This document shows, piece by piece, positions 51,140 to 61,717 of a stretch of 64,000 bases of DNA. Every line of letters begins with the position of its first letter. The stretch's first letter is position 1. The position numbers were made by a program, and so were the translations under genes. The stretch comes from Vibrio nitrifigilis (GTDB taxonomy: Bacteria; Pseudomonadota; Gammaproteobacteria; Enterobacterales; Vibrionaceae), in NCBI RefSeq assembly GCF_015686695.1, contig NZ_JADPMR010000001.1:372001-436000 (forward strand), read 5' to 3'. The notes beneath the pieces are model-generated. The model was not told the DNA's origin, did no database searches, and was given only the letters and a program-made list of their open reading frames with translations.

Positions 51140-52033
51140 CTATTCACTATCCCATTGATGACAAAAGTGAATAAAGTGTTTCAATAATGGGCTTTGGTAT
51201 TTTTCTTTATGAACTAGAATCCAAAAGCGACGCTTCATATCTAAAGGAATATTTAAAATGTGAACTCGGCGGTCCGCCACGGCAGCGTGAGCAGCAAGGC
51301 GTGACAAACAGGCAAAGCCCAAATTTGCCGAGACACTATTAATGATCGCTTCTGTGGTATTGAGCTCGAAGGCTTCATGCCATTGTTCTATGCGCGGAGC
51401 TACAGTACGTAAGAAAAACTCGCGTGACCCCGAGCCTGCCTCACGTAAAATCCATTCACTGTTTTCTAATTCGCTGACCGCAATTTTATCTTGTTGCGCT
51501 AATGGATGAATGGGTGAACAAATAATACACATTTCATCTTGGCTAAATTGACGACTCATTAATTGTGGATGCTGGGTTTTTCCTTCTATTAAGCCAATAT
51601 CCAGTTCATAGTCGACCAGTTTTTTACAAATCAGTGCAGAGTTGGAAATAAACAAGCTTTGGGCATTGTGCTGGTATTGCTCGCGAAACTCACTTAATAG
51701 ATACGGCGCGACTTGGTTACCTATCGTATCACTGGCGCCAATATGCAATTGACCAGATAGCGTTTGCTCGTCGTTAAAAACTTGATCAAGTTCATCCATG
51801 CGGCCAAGTAGCTCATCAGCAAAGGGGAGCAGTTTTTGCCCTTCTTGGTTGAGGATTAAACGGTTGTTCACGCGGTCAAACATATCGTGGCCTAACTGTT
51901 TTTCCAGTTCTGACAGCGCCATGCTCACCGCGGCTTTGGATAAGAAGAGTTTTTCGGCAGCTGCGGTGATGGTCTTTAGTTGTGTGATGGTGGTGAAAAC
52001 ACGTAACTGCTTGAGAGAAATATGGGCGGCCAT
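51140..52033 (-). CDS. LysR-family transcriptional regulator, YeiE-like
   Basis: The 297-residue protein has an N-terminal LysR helix-turn-helix (ISLKQLRVFTTITQLKTITAAAEKLFLSKAAVSMALSELEKQLG). Its effector domain resembles E. coli YeiE, including GASDTIGNQVAPYLL, DIGLIEG and EWILREAGSGSRE. YeiE-type regulators in other bacteria respond to sulfite or iron; the ligand here is unknown. The frame is open to 52096, but the ATG at 52033 gives the family N-terminus. It is divergent from recC and might control a neighbour, although typical targets are not adjacent. Confidence 0.85.
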   Translation of the reverse strand: MAAHISLKQLRVFTTITQLKTITAAAEKLFLSKAAVSMALSELEKQLGHDMFDRVNNRLILNQEGQKLLPFADELLGRMDELDQVFNDEQTLSGQLHIGASDTIGNQVAPYLLSEFREQYQHNAQSLFISNSALICKKLVDYELDIGLIEGKTQHPQLMSRQFSQDEMCIICSPIHPLAQQDKIAVSELENSEWILREAGSGSREFFLRTVAPRIEQWHEAFELNTTEAIINSVSANLGFACLSRLAAHAAVADRRVHILNIPLDMKRRFWILVHKEKYQSPLLKHFIHFCHQWDSE

Positions 52034-52225
52034 AAATAAGTTAAGTCTTGCTGAACGAATATGTCTAATAATTAGGAAAAGCCAAACAAAGTGCAAGTGA
52101 AGAATGAGAATTCAATATTGCTGCTTTCTTCATCCTTTGAGCTGTAAAGCGGTGAATTTGCTCTTTGGTGGTAGTCAGTTATGTTACTCTCAACAGAGTT
52201 TAATTTTGAAATGGCTGTGCGCATT

Positions 52226-55200
52226 GTGTTTACCATTTATCATTCCAATAAAGTCGATACCCTAAAAATTCTCTTGGTTCATCTAATCAAAAATGATCCT
52301 TTAGCGAACCCTTTTGAGGCTGAGCAAATATTGGTGCAAAGCCCTGGTATGTCGCAATGGTTGAAAATGGCGTTAGCGCAGGAGCTTGGTGTGGCGGCGA
52401 ACCTTACGTTTCCACTCCCCGCGACGTTTATTTGGGAAATGTTTACTCGGGTGCTGCCTGATGTGCCAAGTCGCAGTGCGTTTAATAAAGAAGCCATGAC
52501 TTGGAAATTAATGGAGTGTTTGCCAAGTTTACTCGACCAAGACGAATTTGCGCCTTTGCAGCGTTACCTGCAAGGGGATGTCGACCAATCTAAGTGTTAT
52601 CAATTAGCGGAAAAAATCGCCGATATCTTCGATGGTTATCTTGTATATCGCCCAGACTGGATTGCAGCTTGGGAGCAAGGTGATATCGTGGATGAAATTG
52701 GTGATGAACAACCTTGGCAGCCGATTTTATGGCGAGAGCTGTACCAATACACCTTGTCCCTCGGTCAATCTCATTATCATCGTGCTAACCTCTATGATCG
52801 CTTTATTGAAGCGCTAGCTCAAGGGGCTGTGGATCTGAGTAAACTTCCGAAGAGGTTGTTTATTTTTGGTATTTCTTCATTACCTCCTCGATATTTAGAA
52901 GCGCTTAAAGCGTTGGGTGAACACATCGATGTGCATCTTATGTTTACCAATCCTTGTCAGCATTATTGGGGGGATATTCGCGATCGTAAATATTTGGCTC
53001 GGGTTGAGAGTCAACGGCGTAAAAAGCTTATTTTACAAGCTCAATCGATAGATGTGCTGGAAGAGGTATCGCCCTTAAAAGGCTCGCTTGATGATTATAT
53101 CGAAGATGAACTGCATACTGCTGGAGCGGTCGGGAACAGTTTACTGGCTTCAATGGGAAAATTAGGGCGAGATAATTTGTACCTCTTATCACAAAGTGAA
53201 AATGATGAGCACCAACTGTTCATTGATCTTGACCGTGATAATTTACTCCATCATTTGCAAGCCGATATTCTGAATCTTGAAGAGCATCAAAATGATCAAA
53301 TTATCGATAGCAGTGAACATAAACTGTTATTAACGACTGACGACCGTTCTGTCACTTTCCACTCTTGCCATAGCCCTATGCGGGAAGTGGAAGTATTACA
53401 CGATCAAATGTTGGCTATGTTTGATCGTAATCCCAAGTTAAAACCGCGCGATATTATCGTTATGGTATCGGATATTAATGCCTATAGCCCCTATATTCAG
53501 GCGGTGTTTGGTAACGCACCGGGCGAACGTTTTATCCCTTATTCGATATCAGACCGTACTGCCGATCAAGAAAGTCCGTTACTGAACGCATTTTTGCAAT
53601 TGATTCAACTACCACAGTCTCGTTGTTTAGCCTCTGAATTACTCGAAATGTTAGAAACGCCAGCCATGATGGCGCGTTTTGAGTTGGATGAGGACGAATT
53701 TGATATTGCCAAATGTTGGATCGAAGAGTCTGGCATTCGTTGGGGATTGAATGCTTCCACTGCCCAAGAGTTTGATTTACCGGAAACCGATCAAAATACA
53801 TGGCAGTTTGGTATCACACGGATGCTATTAGGTTATGCGATGCCACCAAGTGTCGATCTTTATGAGCATCAGCAGGTTGCGTTAGCCCCTTACAATGAAG
53901 TGCAGGGTATGAGTGCCGAGTTGGCGGGTAAGTTAGCTCACTTCATCGAAACGGTCAGTGACTACCGCCAGAAATTAAATCAAACGCAATCAATAGAATC
54001 TTGGCGTGAACATTTGACTCAAATGCTCAACGATTTTTTTGCGGTTGATTTAGAGGGAGAGATCGCGCTGCAATCTATACGGGATACGTTGGCGCAGCTT
54101 AAAGAACAGTTGATTGATGCTCAATATGAGCAGGATATCGCGCCGATTATTATCACGCAGTATCTAACCGATAAACTGTCGGGCACACGAGTTAGCCAGC
54201 GGTTTTTAGCTGGGCAAGTGAACTTTTGTACCTTGATGCCAATGCGCTCAATCCCATTTGACGTTGTGTGCCTGCTTGGTATGAATGATGGCGTCTATCC
54301 GCGCTCTATGCCGCCTGAAGGGTTTGATTTAATGAATAATCGAACTCGTCCAGGTGATCGTTCTCGCCGAGATGATGACCGTTACCTGTTCTTAGAGGCA
54401 ATGCTTTCAGCCCAGCATATTTTGTACATCAGCTATGTGGGACGTTCGATTCAAGACAACACCGAACGTGTACCTTCAGTACTGGTGAGTGAATTACTTG
54501 AATATTGTGGGCAAAATTATGCCTTAGTGGGTGATGAAACGTTGGAGAACGATGAGTCGGCACGAAATGTCTCTCGTCACCTTGTTCAGCACCACGCGAT
54601 GGTGCCATTTAGTCCGAATAGCTTTTTGCAAGATGGCAGTTATGCACGCGAATGGGCTCCGGCGGCGTTAAGGCAAGGACAAGCCGCCGGGCAATTTAAT
54701 CTCGCTTTGGATGATTACTTATTGGATGCAAGTTTTCCTCTCGAATTAGACCTAGTAGAGCTGCAACGGTTTTGGCGTTTACCCGTGCAGTACTTTTTCA
54801 ATCGACGCTTGAAAGTGCAGTTTGAAATGCCGCAAGCGGTAATGGAAGATGATGAGCCGTTTGCTTTAGGAGGGTTAGCCAGTTACCAATTGCGCGATGA
54901 ATTGTTGGGTGTTTTATTAGAGTGTGAAAGTGACACAGAGCAGCAGCAAGCCATTGAGCATTTCGCTAAACAGCAGCGAGCTCAAGGTAAGTTACCCGTA
55001 GGGGCTTTTGGTACGTTAGAACTGGAAACCAACCGGGTGCAAACACAAGAGTTAGCCCAACGAATTCGCTTTTTGTGTCAATCGCCATTAGAGGATGCGG
55101 AAGTGAATGTTCAGCTTGATGTTCTCGGAGAAGGTAAGCCAGTCGTGCTGGTGGGGTGGTTAACACAAGTTTATCAATCGGGTTTAGTGCGCTACCGCAG

Positions 55201-55678
55201 TGGCAGTATTCGTTCACAAGATATCTTGGCTGCATGGATTGATCATTTGTGTTTATCGGTTTCTGGTATTCATAAGCCAACGCACTTGATTGGTTACGAC
55301 CGTAAAGAAGGGGTTGTCCATCAATCGTTTGCTCCACTGGAATCATCGCAAGTGGCTCTGTCTTTATTGAATGAACTAGTCAGACTGTTTTATCAAGGAT
55401 TGACCGAGCCGTTACCTTATTTTCCAAAGACCGCGCTAGCGAGTATTGAAGCGGGTTTTTCTCGTGGCAAATGGGTTGATGATGAAGATAAATCCCACAA
55501 AAAAATGGCCGACAGTTTTAATGATGGCTACATGAGTGTAGGGGAAGGTAATAATCCGTATATTCAGCGTATTTGGCCGCAATGGCATGAGGCATTAGCG
55601 CACCAAGTTAGAACATACGCCACATTGGTTTTACAAGCACCGCGCTTAGGTTTGCATGATGAAATGGCTAATGAATAA
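52226..55678 (+). CDS. recC: Exodeoxyribonuclease V gamma subunit RecC
   Basis: RecC is the scaffold and Chi-recognition subunit of RecBCD, which processes double-strand breaks. The product (1150 residues from this start) aligns well with E. coli RecC from the N-terminus: YHSN, then PFEAEQILVQSPGMSQWLKM, FPLPATFIWEMFTRVLPDVP and YLVYRPDW. The frame is open from an ATG at 52181, with another ATG at 52211. I prefer the GTG at 52226 because it gives MFTIYHSN, matching MLRVYHSN of E. coli; none of the three has a strong ribosome site. The next gene is recB after 281 bases, without the ptr gene found between them in E. coli. Confidence 0.93.
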   Translation: MFTIYHSNKVDTLKILLVHLIKNDPLANPFEAEQILVQSPGMSQWLKMALAQELGVAANLTFPLPATFIWEMFTRVLPDVPSRSAFNKEAMTWKLMECLPSLLDQDEFAPLQRYLQGDVDQSKCYQLAEKIADIFDGYLVYRPDWIAAWEQGDIVDEIGDEQPWQPILWRELYQYTLSLGQSHYHRANLYDRFIEALAQGAVDLSKLPKRLFIFGISSLPPRYLEALKALGEHIDVHLMFTNPCQHYWGDIRDRKYLARVESQRRKKLILQAQSIDVLEEVSPLKGSLDDYIEDELHTAGAVGNSLLASMGKLGRDNLYLLSQSENDEHQLFIDLDRDNLLHHLQADILNLEEHQNDQIIDSSEHKLLLTTDDRSVTFHSCHSPMREVEVLHDQMLAMFDRNPKLKPRDIIVMVSDINAYSPYIQAVFGNAPGERFIPYSISDRTADQESPLLNAFLQLIQLPQSRCLASELLEMLETPAMMARFELDEDEFDIAKCWIEESGIRWGLNASTAQEFDLPETDQNTWQFGITRMLLGYAMPPSVDLYEHQQVALAPYNEVQGMSAELAGKLAHFIETVSDYRQKLNQTQSIESWREHLTQMLNDFFAVDLEGEIALQSIRDTLAQLKEQLIDAQYEQDIAPIIITQYLTDKLSGTRVSQRFLAGQVNFCTLMPMRSIPFDVVCLLGMNDGVYPRSMPPEGFDLMNNRTRPGDRSRRDDDRYLFLEAMLSAQHILYISYVGRSIQDNTERVPSVLVSELLEYCGQNYALVGDETLENDESARNVSRHLVQHHAMVPFSPNSFLQDGSYAREWAPAALRQGQAAGQFNLALDDYLLDASFPLELDLVELQRFWRLPVQYFFNRRLKVQFEMPQAVMEDDEPFALGGLASYQLRDELLGVLLECESDTEQQQAIEHFAKQQRAQGKLPVGAFGTLELETNRVQTQELAQRIRFLCQSPLEDAEVNVQLDVLGEGKPVVLVGWLTQVYQSGLVRYRSGSIRSQDILAAWIDHLCLSVSGIHKPTHLIGYDRKEGVVHQSFAPLESSQVALSLLNELVRLFYQGLTEPLPYFPKTALASIEAGFSRGKWVDDEDKSHKKMADSFNDGYMSVGEGNNPYIQRIWPQWHEALAHQVRTYATLVLQAPRLGLHDEMANE

Positions 55679-55697
55679 AGGAATGAGAAAGGTATTT

Positions 55698-55870
55698 GTG
55701 GCCGCCAGGAAATCATTATAAGTGTAGGGTGTTTACTGTACGGCCACGGGTCAGAGGGACCTGTAATAGGTTTATATCCGTTAAGATATGTTATGCGGCG
55801 ATTGTAACGGGCACCAGTATGGTGCGCCGTGAACAAGATCTCACAAAATGAGGGCATTGCCCCTAAAATA
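55698..55870 (+). other. Hairpin-rich recC-recB intergenic region
   Basis: Several inverted repeats follow one another: GTGGCCG/CGGCCAC (about 55698-55704 and 55740-55747), GGTC-agag-GGACC, an ACGG..CACC/GGTG..CCGT hairpin near 55808-55831, and GGGCA-T-TGCCC near 55853. No long open frame on the plus strand explains them. They may form a structured leader for recB or a remnant of lost sequence. Confidence 0.35.
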
Positions 55871-55959
55871 GCGACTAAATACCAATAATGTTGTTTAGAT
55901 CACACAGAAGTCTCTTGGCGAATAACCAGGTGTATGACGTTAAAGAAGGTAATTAAATC

Positions 55960-58900
55960 ATGACTGCAACATCAGATATAAAACCCGTTGCTCTCGATCC
56001 CATGACATTCCCTCTGCATGGAGCGCGTTTAATCGAAGCGTCCGCAGGGACTGGGAAGACATTTACCATTGCCGGTCTGTATCTACGTTTATTACTTGGA
56101 CATGGCTCTTTAGACACTCGCCACCAGATGCCATTAACGGTGGACCAAATTTTGGTCGTGACCTTTACCGAGGCTGCAACAGCAGAATTGCGTGATCGTA
56201 TTCGAGCTCGTATTCATGATGCTAAAATTGCTTTTTCTCGAGGTCAGAGTAGCGACCCGGTCATAAACCCGTTGCTAGTTGATTATGAAGATCATCCTTT
56301 AGCCGTTAAATTGTTAACCGAAGCTGAACGTCAAATGGATGAAGCGGCGGTGTATACCATTCATGGTTTTTGCCAACGAATGCTGACACAAAATGCGTTT
56401 GAATCAGGAAGTCGCTTCAATAATGAGTTTGTTACCGATGAAAGCCAACTGAAAGCACAAGTCGTTGCGGACTATTGGCGTCGTCAATTTTATCCACTGC
56501 CACTTGCATTGGCGGCGGAAATTCGCCGTATGTGGGGATCACCAGATGACTTGTTAGCAAAAATCGGTGGTTACCTGACTGGTTCTCCTTTGACCTTGAC
56601 TACGCTACCAATGAGTGGTGATTTAGCGCAATTACATCAGCAGAATTTAAGTAAAATTGATGAGTTGAAAGCGCTGTGGCGCGAGCATCAAGATGATATC
56701 GAAGGTTGGATTGCAGGTTCTGATATTAACAAACGCAGTTATAGTAAAAAGTCTCTGCCACAGTGGGTTGAAGCGGTCAGTCATTGGGCTGCAATGGAAA
56801 CAACGGGTTATGATATCCCCGATAAACTAGAGAAATTTGCCCAACATCAGCTGATCGAGAAAACACCAAAAGGTAATGCTCCGACGCATGAGCTGTTTGT
56901 CGCAATCGAACAGTTTCTCGAACGTCCTGTGAGTTTAGAAGCCCCTTTGATCGCTCATGCCATTCAAGAATGTCGAACTATGCTAGCGAAGGCGAAGCAG
57001 ACTAAGCAGTGGTTGTCGTTTGATGATTTGTTAACTCAGCTTTCTGCAGCGCTTGATGAGGATGAACAAGGCTTACTCGCTGAGCGTATTCGTCAGCTTT
57101 ATCCGGTTGCCATGATTGATGAATTCCAAGATACCGACCCTCTGCAATACAGTATTTTTAGTCGAATCTATCTGGATAATCCTGCGACAGGCTTATTTAT
57201 GATTGGAGACCCCAAACAGGCAATTTATGCGTTTCGTGGTGCCGACATCTTTACTTATATCCGCGCGCGTAACCAGGTGACCGCTCATTACACGTTAGGA
57301 ACGAACTGGCGTTCTAGTGCGGATATGGTTGCGTGCGTTAATCAAGTCTTTACCAATCCAGATAGCCCTTTTATTTATGATCAAGATATTCCCTTTTATC
57401 CGGTAAAAGCGAGCCCAACCGCTGCCAGTAAACATTGGTATTTAGGTGAGCAGCAACAGCCTGCACTCACTTATTGGTTACCAGATACAGAGGGACAGTT
57501 AATCACTAAAGGCGATTATTTAACTACGATGGCAACGGCGACGGCCAGTCAAATTCAAGCCATATTAACCCAAGCGCAGCAAGGACAAGCAACGTTTAAT
57601 CAATCTAAAGCCATTGAGGCGGGTGATATTGCTGTGCTGGTCAGAACGGGAAATGAAGGGCGTTTGGTTAAAGAGGCATTAGCTAAACAAGGTATTGCCA
57701 GCGTCTATTTGTCGAATCGTGACAGCGTGTTTACCAGTTCAATTGCGCAAGATATTCAGCGTTTACTACAAGCGGTGTTAACCCCCGAAAATGATCGCAC
57801 GTTGCGAGCGGCACTGGCCAGTCCGCTTTTTGCTTTGAATGCACGCCAGCTTGATGCTCTCAATAATGATGAAAATGAGTGGGAGAATGCTGTCAACGAG
57901 TTTAAGTCCTATCGGCAACTGTGGGTTAACCGAGGCGTATTACCGATGCTTCGTGCGGTGTTAAGTCAACGCCATATTGCTGAGCGTTGGTTGGCTGAAT
58001 CGGACGGGGAGCGCTACTTAACCGATTATTTACATATTGGCGAATTATTGCAGCAAGCCAATCAAGATATCGATAGTGACCATGGATTGTTGCGCTGGTT
58101 AGCCCAGACGATTAGTGATGTTGAACAAGGTTTTGGTGGTGCAGAAGATCAAATTCAGCGTTTGGAATCTGAGCGACATTTGGTACAGATTGTTACCATT
58201 CACAAATCGAAAGGTTTGGAATACGACTTAGTCTTTTTGCCTTTTGTTATCGGCTACCGGGCTGCGTCTGAAGGGAAGTATTACGATCCCAATAGTGGTA
58301 AAACCATGTTAGATATCACTGGCGATAGCTCTGCATTACAACAGGCAGATAAAGAGCGGTTAGCTGAAGATTTACGTTTGATTTATGTGGCGTTAACCCG
58401 AGCAGTATATGGCTGTTTTATTGGCGTGGCTCCTCTGCGTAATGGTCGCTCAACCAAAGAGCCATCAGGTGTTCACCAAAGTGCAATGGGATATTTGCTA
58501 CAAAATGGTCAAGAAGGTGGCATCGATTTACTTGAGCACTCTTTACATCAAGCCATTGATGGGTTGAATGCGCAAGTGACATCACCGCTTGAGTTACCTG
58601 ATACTCCATTTGTACCCGTTGCTCAAGAGCAAGACAGTCTGCCTATCCAAGAATTAACCACTCCGATTGATCGCCATTGGCGAATGACCAGTTACTCTGG
58701 ATTAGTGAAGCAAGGGAGCCACCATAGCGTGGATGCTACCGTAGAAATATCGGGCTTTGATATCGACTCGGCTGATGAGCATGATGAAACATTACTGCTA
58801 GAGCCTGAACGGACGATTTTTACCTTTCCGAAAGGAGCGCAACCGGGAACCTTCTTACATAGTGTCTTTGAGCATGTTGAATTTACCGAACCCGCAACCA

Positions 58901-59574
58901 GTGAAAATAATACTCAAGTTCTGATGGATTTGTTAGAACGGGAACAACTTGATGTTGAATGGTTACCGGTATTACAACAGTTAGTTGATCAGGTAATGAA
59001 CACCGCTTTAGATGGTAAGAAGCTCTGTTTAGGAAGCAAAACATCAGAGCAACGTTTGGTTGAAATGGAGTTTTTATTACCGCTGGTGGTATTAGATTCC
59101 CCAAGCTTGAATCGCATAACTCAGCGCCATGATCCTTTGTCGGCTAAAGCGGGCAATCTAGGGTTTTCGACTGTGCAGGGCATGTTGAAAGGTTTCATCG
59201 ATTTGGTATTTGAACATCAAGGGAAATACTATGTATTGGACTGGAAATCGAACCATCTGGGTGATGAACCAGAAGCGTATCAAGGTGGGCGACTAGAATC
59301 CGCAATGGCAGAGCACCGTTACGATCTTCAGTATCAGATTTATTCACTGGCGTTGCATCGCTTTTTACGTAGTCGAGTCGCCAACTATGATTATGAGCAA
59401 CATTTTGGTGGCGTTTATTATCTGTTCTTGCGGGGGATTGATGGGCAACCTAACCACGGAATTTTTCACGCTAAACCGAGTAAGCAATTTTTGACGGATT
59501 TAGATCAACTGATCGATGGGCATCAGCCAGACGCACGCGCCACTTCAGCAGGACAAATGGAGCTCGATTTATAA
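55960..59574 (+). CDS. recB: Exodeoxyribonuclease V beta subunit RecB
   Basis: RecB is the 3'-5' helicase and nuclease of RecBCD. The 1204-residue product has the UvrD-type Walker A ASAGTGKTFT near residue 28, motif II DEFQDTDPLQY near 390, GDPKQAIYAFRGAD, IHKSKGLEYDLVFLPF, the helicase motif VI LIYVALTRA, and the C-terminal nuclease core YYVLDWKSNHLG (the E. coli D1080/K1082 region). Its stop codon shares a base with the recD start, so recB-recD are translationally coupled. Confidence 0.96.
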   Translation: MTATSDIKPVALDPMTFPLHGARLIEASAGTGKTFTIAGLYLRLLLGHGSLDTRHQMPLTVDQILVVTFTEAATAELRDRIRARIHDAKIAFSRGQSSDPVINPLLVDYEDHPLAVKLLTEAERQMDEAAVYTIHGFCQRMLTQNAFESGSRFNNEFVTDESQLKAQVVADYWRRQFYPLPLALAAEIRRMWGSPDDLLAKIGGYLTGSPLTLTTLPMSGDLAQLHQQNLSKIDELKALWREHQDDIEGWIAGSDINKRSYSKKSLPQWVEAVSHWAAMETTGYDIPDKLEKFAQHQLIEKTPKGNAPTHELFVAIEQFLERPVSLEAPLIAHAIQECRTMLAKAKQTKQWLSFDDLLTQLSAALDEDEQGLLAERIRQLYPVAMIDEFQDTDPLQYSIFSRIYLDNPATGLFMIGDPKQAIYAFRGADIFTYIRARNQVTAHYTLGTNWRSSADMVACVNQVFTNPDSPFIYDQDIPFYPVKASPTAASKHWYLGEQQQPALTYWLPDTEGQLITKGDYLTTMATATASQIQAILTQAQQGQATFNQSKAIEAGDIAVLVRTGNEGRLVKEALAKQGIASVYLSNRDSVFTSSIAQDIQRLLQAVLTPENDRTLRAALASPLFALNARQLDALNNDENEWENAVNEFKSYRQLWVNRGVLPMLRAVLSQRHIAERWLAESDGERYLTDYLHIGELLQQANQDIDSDHGLLRWLAQTISDVEQGFGGAEDQIQRLESERHLVQIVTIHKSKGLEYDLVFLPFVIGYRAASEGKYYDPNSGKTMLDITGDSSALQQADKERLAEDLRLIYVALTRAVYGCFIGVAPLRNGRSTKEPSGVHQSAMGYLLQNGQEGGIDLLEHSLHQAIDGLNAQVTSPLELPDTPFVPVAQEQDSLPIQELTTPIDRHWRMTSYSGLVKQGSHHSVDATVEISGFDIDSADEHDETLLLEPERTIFTFPKGAQPGTFLHSVFEHVEFTEPATSENNTQVLMDLLEREQLDVEWLPVLQQLVDQVMNTALDGKKLCLGSKTSEQRLVEMEFLLPLVVLDSPSLNRITQRHDPLSAKAGNLGFSTVQGMLKGFIDLVFEHQGKYYVLDWKSNHLGDEPEAYQGGRLESAMAEHRYDLQYQIYSLALHRFLRSRVANYDYEQHFGGVYYLFLRGIDGQPNHGIFHAKPSKQFLTDLDQLIDGHQPDARATSAGQMELDL

Positions 59575-61670
59575 TGTCTTCCCTTTTATCGGATTTATCT
59601 TTACTCGCGCAGCAAGGGACGATTCGTCAGCTTGATTATCAGTTTGCGCGTTTTATCGCTTCCCAATGTGATGACAATGAGCTGCCTTTAGCAGTGCTTG
59701 CGGCTGCTTTAAGTGCTGAGTTAGGGCGTGGACATATCTGTTTACCTATGTGGGATAATCACGGTCAGCTAACGGATATTCTGGCTAAGCTCGGCTTATT
59801 TGGTGCCAGTGCTGACGCCTTTAAACGTGACTGGATCGAAACGGATTGGGTTGAGCTGTTGCGTTCATCTAGCTTAGTTGCTTTGACTGAACAACAACAA
59901 CATCAGCAGCATGGTGTTCCTCTGGTTTTTGATGGCAAGCGTCTTTATTTACATCGCTACTGGTATTATGAAATAGCATTATCTCAGCGATTGAACTCGC
60001 TAGCTGCCCCTGTCGCAATTGAGCCTGGTGAGCTTTCAACACTCAGAGCGCGATTGGATAATTTGTTTAGTCGTGACTATCACTGGGTAATGCAAGCGTT
60101 ACAAGAATCGACAACTGAGGTTGAGCGGCAGAGAAAGCTGATTGATGTGCTTGATATCGTTGCCCCTGATGGTTTGAATTGGCAAGCGATAGATGTGTGT
60201 TTAACGCAGGCGACAACAGCGCAAGACCTTAATCAGCTTGATCACTTAGTTCCTCTTTCAGCTTGTTTGAATTGGCAAAAAACAGCGGCTGCTGTGGCTT
60301 TAACTCGTCGCTTTACCGTGATTTCTGGTGGCCCTGGAACGGGAAAAACGACGACGGTGACGAAATTGCTTGCGGCATTGATTAGCCAAGCTAAGCAAAG
60401 CCTCACCATCAAATTGGTAGCGCCGACAGGTAAAGCTGCTGCGCGTCTTACTGAGTCTATTGCAAAAGCAGTCAATCAATTACCCGTAGAGCCTGAACTA
60501 AAAACGCTTATTCCAACCGAGTCGAGCACCATACATCGATTGTTGGGAGCCATGCCAAACAGTGCTGAATTTCGCCATAATCAACACAATCCATTACACC
60601 TCGATTTGTTGGTGGTAGATGAAGCTTCCATGGTGGATTTACCACTTATGGTCAAACTCGTTGAGGCTTTACCTAAACATGCGCGTTTAGTGTTGTTAGG
60701 TGATAAAGATCAGTTGGCATCAGTCGAAGCAGGAGCTGTGTTAGGGGATATTTGCTCTTTTTTACGCCAAGGGTATAGCCTAACACAAGGGCAACTGCTT
60801 GCTAACTTGACTGGCTATGACTCACTGGCATCAGTGCATCAAACCAATGTAACTCCAATTGCTGATTGTCTTTGTATGTTACAGAAAAGCTATCGGTTTA
60901 ACGCAAGCTCTGGCATTGGGCAATTAGCGAAAGCGGTGAATTCGGGGCAGGGTTTAAAAGTCGACCAAGTATGGCAACGAGAGTTTGATGATATTACTCA
61001 CCATGCTTTAAGTAGTGATGCTTACAATCAGATGATCCAAGCATTGGTGAAATCCTATTCGTTTTATTTGGAAGCGACAAACCAGAGTTTCTATAGTGAA
61101 AGTCAACAAATATCCATGCCACTAAAAGCGAAAACAGTATTGCAACGCTTTAACCAAGTACGTTTACTCTGTGCGATACGTGACGGCGATTTTGGTGTCA
61201 TAGGGCTCAATCATCGTATTGAGCGAGGACTCGTCGCTAGAAATAAAATAAAGGTGCAGGATGAGCAGTGGTATCACGGTAGGCCGGTCATGGTGACGAG
61301 TAATGATCATGCGTTAGGTTTGTATAACGGTGATATTGGCATCTGTATGCGCGATGAGAGTGATTCAACCTCAAGGCTAAAAGTTTATTTTGAATTGCCA
61401 GATGGTAGTGTGAAAGGCGTGCTGCCAAGCAGAGTGCCGCCACATGAAACCGCTTATGCTATGACAATTCACAAATCACAGGGGAGTGAGTTTGAACACG
61501 CATTGATGATCTTGCCACCAGAGTTTAGCCCTATTTTGACGCGTGAACTGATTTATACCGGGATCACTCGGGCGAAAAAGAGACTCGATCTTTACTGTGA
61601 CACGGGGATACTTAAGCGTGGTATTAAACTACAGACGCTGCGTGCCAGCGGCTTAAGCGAACGTCTGTAA
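59574..61670 (+). CDS. recD: Exodeoxyribonuclease V alpha subunit RecD
   Basis: RecD is the fast 5'-3' helicase of RecBCD. The 698-residue product has Walker A SGGPGTGKTTTVTKLL near residue 250, DEASMVDLPLM, GDKDQLASVEAGAVLGDI, and the C-terminal motifs AMTIHKSQGSEFEHALMIL and YTGITRAKKRLDL. It is longer than E. coli RecD (608), with insertions in the middle (LTGYDSLASVHQTNVTPIADC region and TNQSFYSESQQISMPLKAK region). It overlaps the recB stop by one base. Confidence 0.95.
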   Translation: MSSLLSDLSLLAQQGTIRQLDYQFARFIASQCDDNELPLAVLAAALSAELGRGHICLPMWDNHGQLTDILAKLGLFGASADAFKRDWIETDWVELLRSSSLVALTEQQQHQQHGVPLVFDGKRLYLHRYWYYEIALSQRLNSLAAPVAIEPGELSTLRARLDNLFSRDYHWVMQALQESTTEVERQRKLIDVLDIVAPDGLNWQAIDVCLTQATTAQDLNQLDHLVPLSACLNWQKTAAAVALTRRFTVISGGPGTGKTTTVTKLLAALISQAKQSLTIKLVAPTGKAAARLTESIAKAVNQLPVEPELKTLIPTESSTIHRLLGAMPNSAEFRHNQHNPLHLDLLVVDEASMVDLPLMVKLVEALPKHARLVLLGDKDQLASVEAGAVLGDICSFLRQGYSLTQGQLLANLTGYDSLASVHQTNVTPIADCLCMLQKSYRFNASSGIGQLAKAVNSGQGLKVDQVWQREFDDITHHALSSDAYNQMIQALVKSYSFYLEATNQSFYSESQQISMPLKAKTVLQRFNQVRLLCAIRDGDFGVIGLNHRIERGLVARNKIKVQDEQWYHGRPVMVTSNDHALGLYNGDIGICMRDESDSTSRLKVYFELPDGSVKGVLPSRVPPHETAYAMTIHKSQGSEFEHALMILPPEFSPILTRELIYTGITRAKKRLDLYCDTGILKRGIKLQTLRASGLSERL

Positions 61671-61698
61671 CTGTATTAGGGAGAGATGTGGTCTCCCT

Positions 61699-61713
61699 GG
61701 TACTTGGGTATAT
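61699..61713. repeat. MITE end remnant
   Basis: GGTACTTGGGTATAT is the reverse complement of the left tip of the 266-bp element with one base missing. It lies just after recD. Confidence 0.4.
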
Positions 61714-61717
61714 TCTC

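Noticed and set aside
55564..55857. 97-codon minus-strand frame across the recC end and spacer
   Set aside because: The low-quality translation spans the hairpin-rich spacer and the recC 3' end; nothing supports expression.
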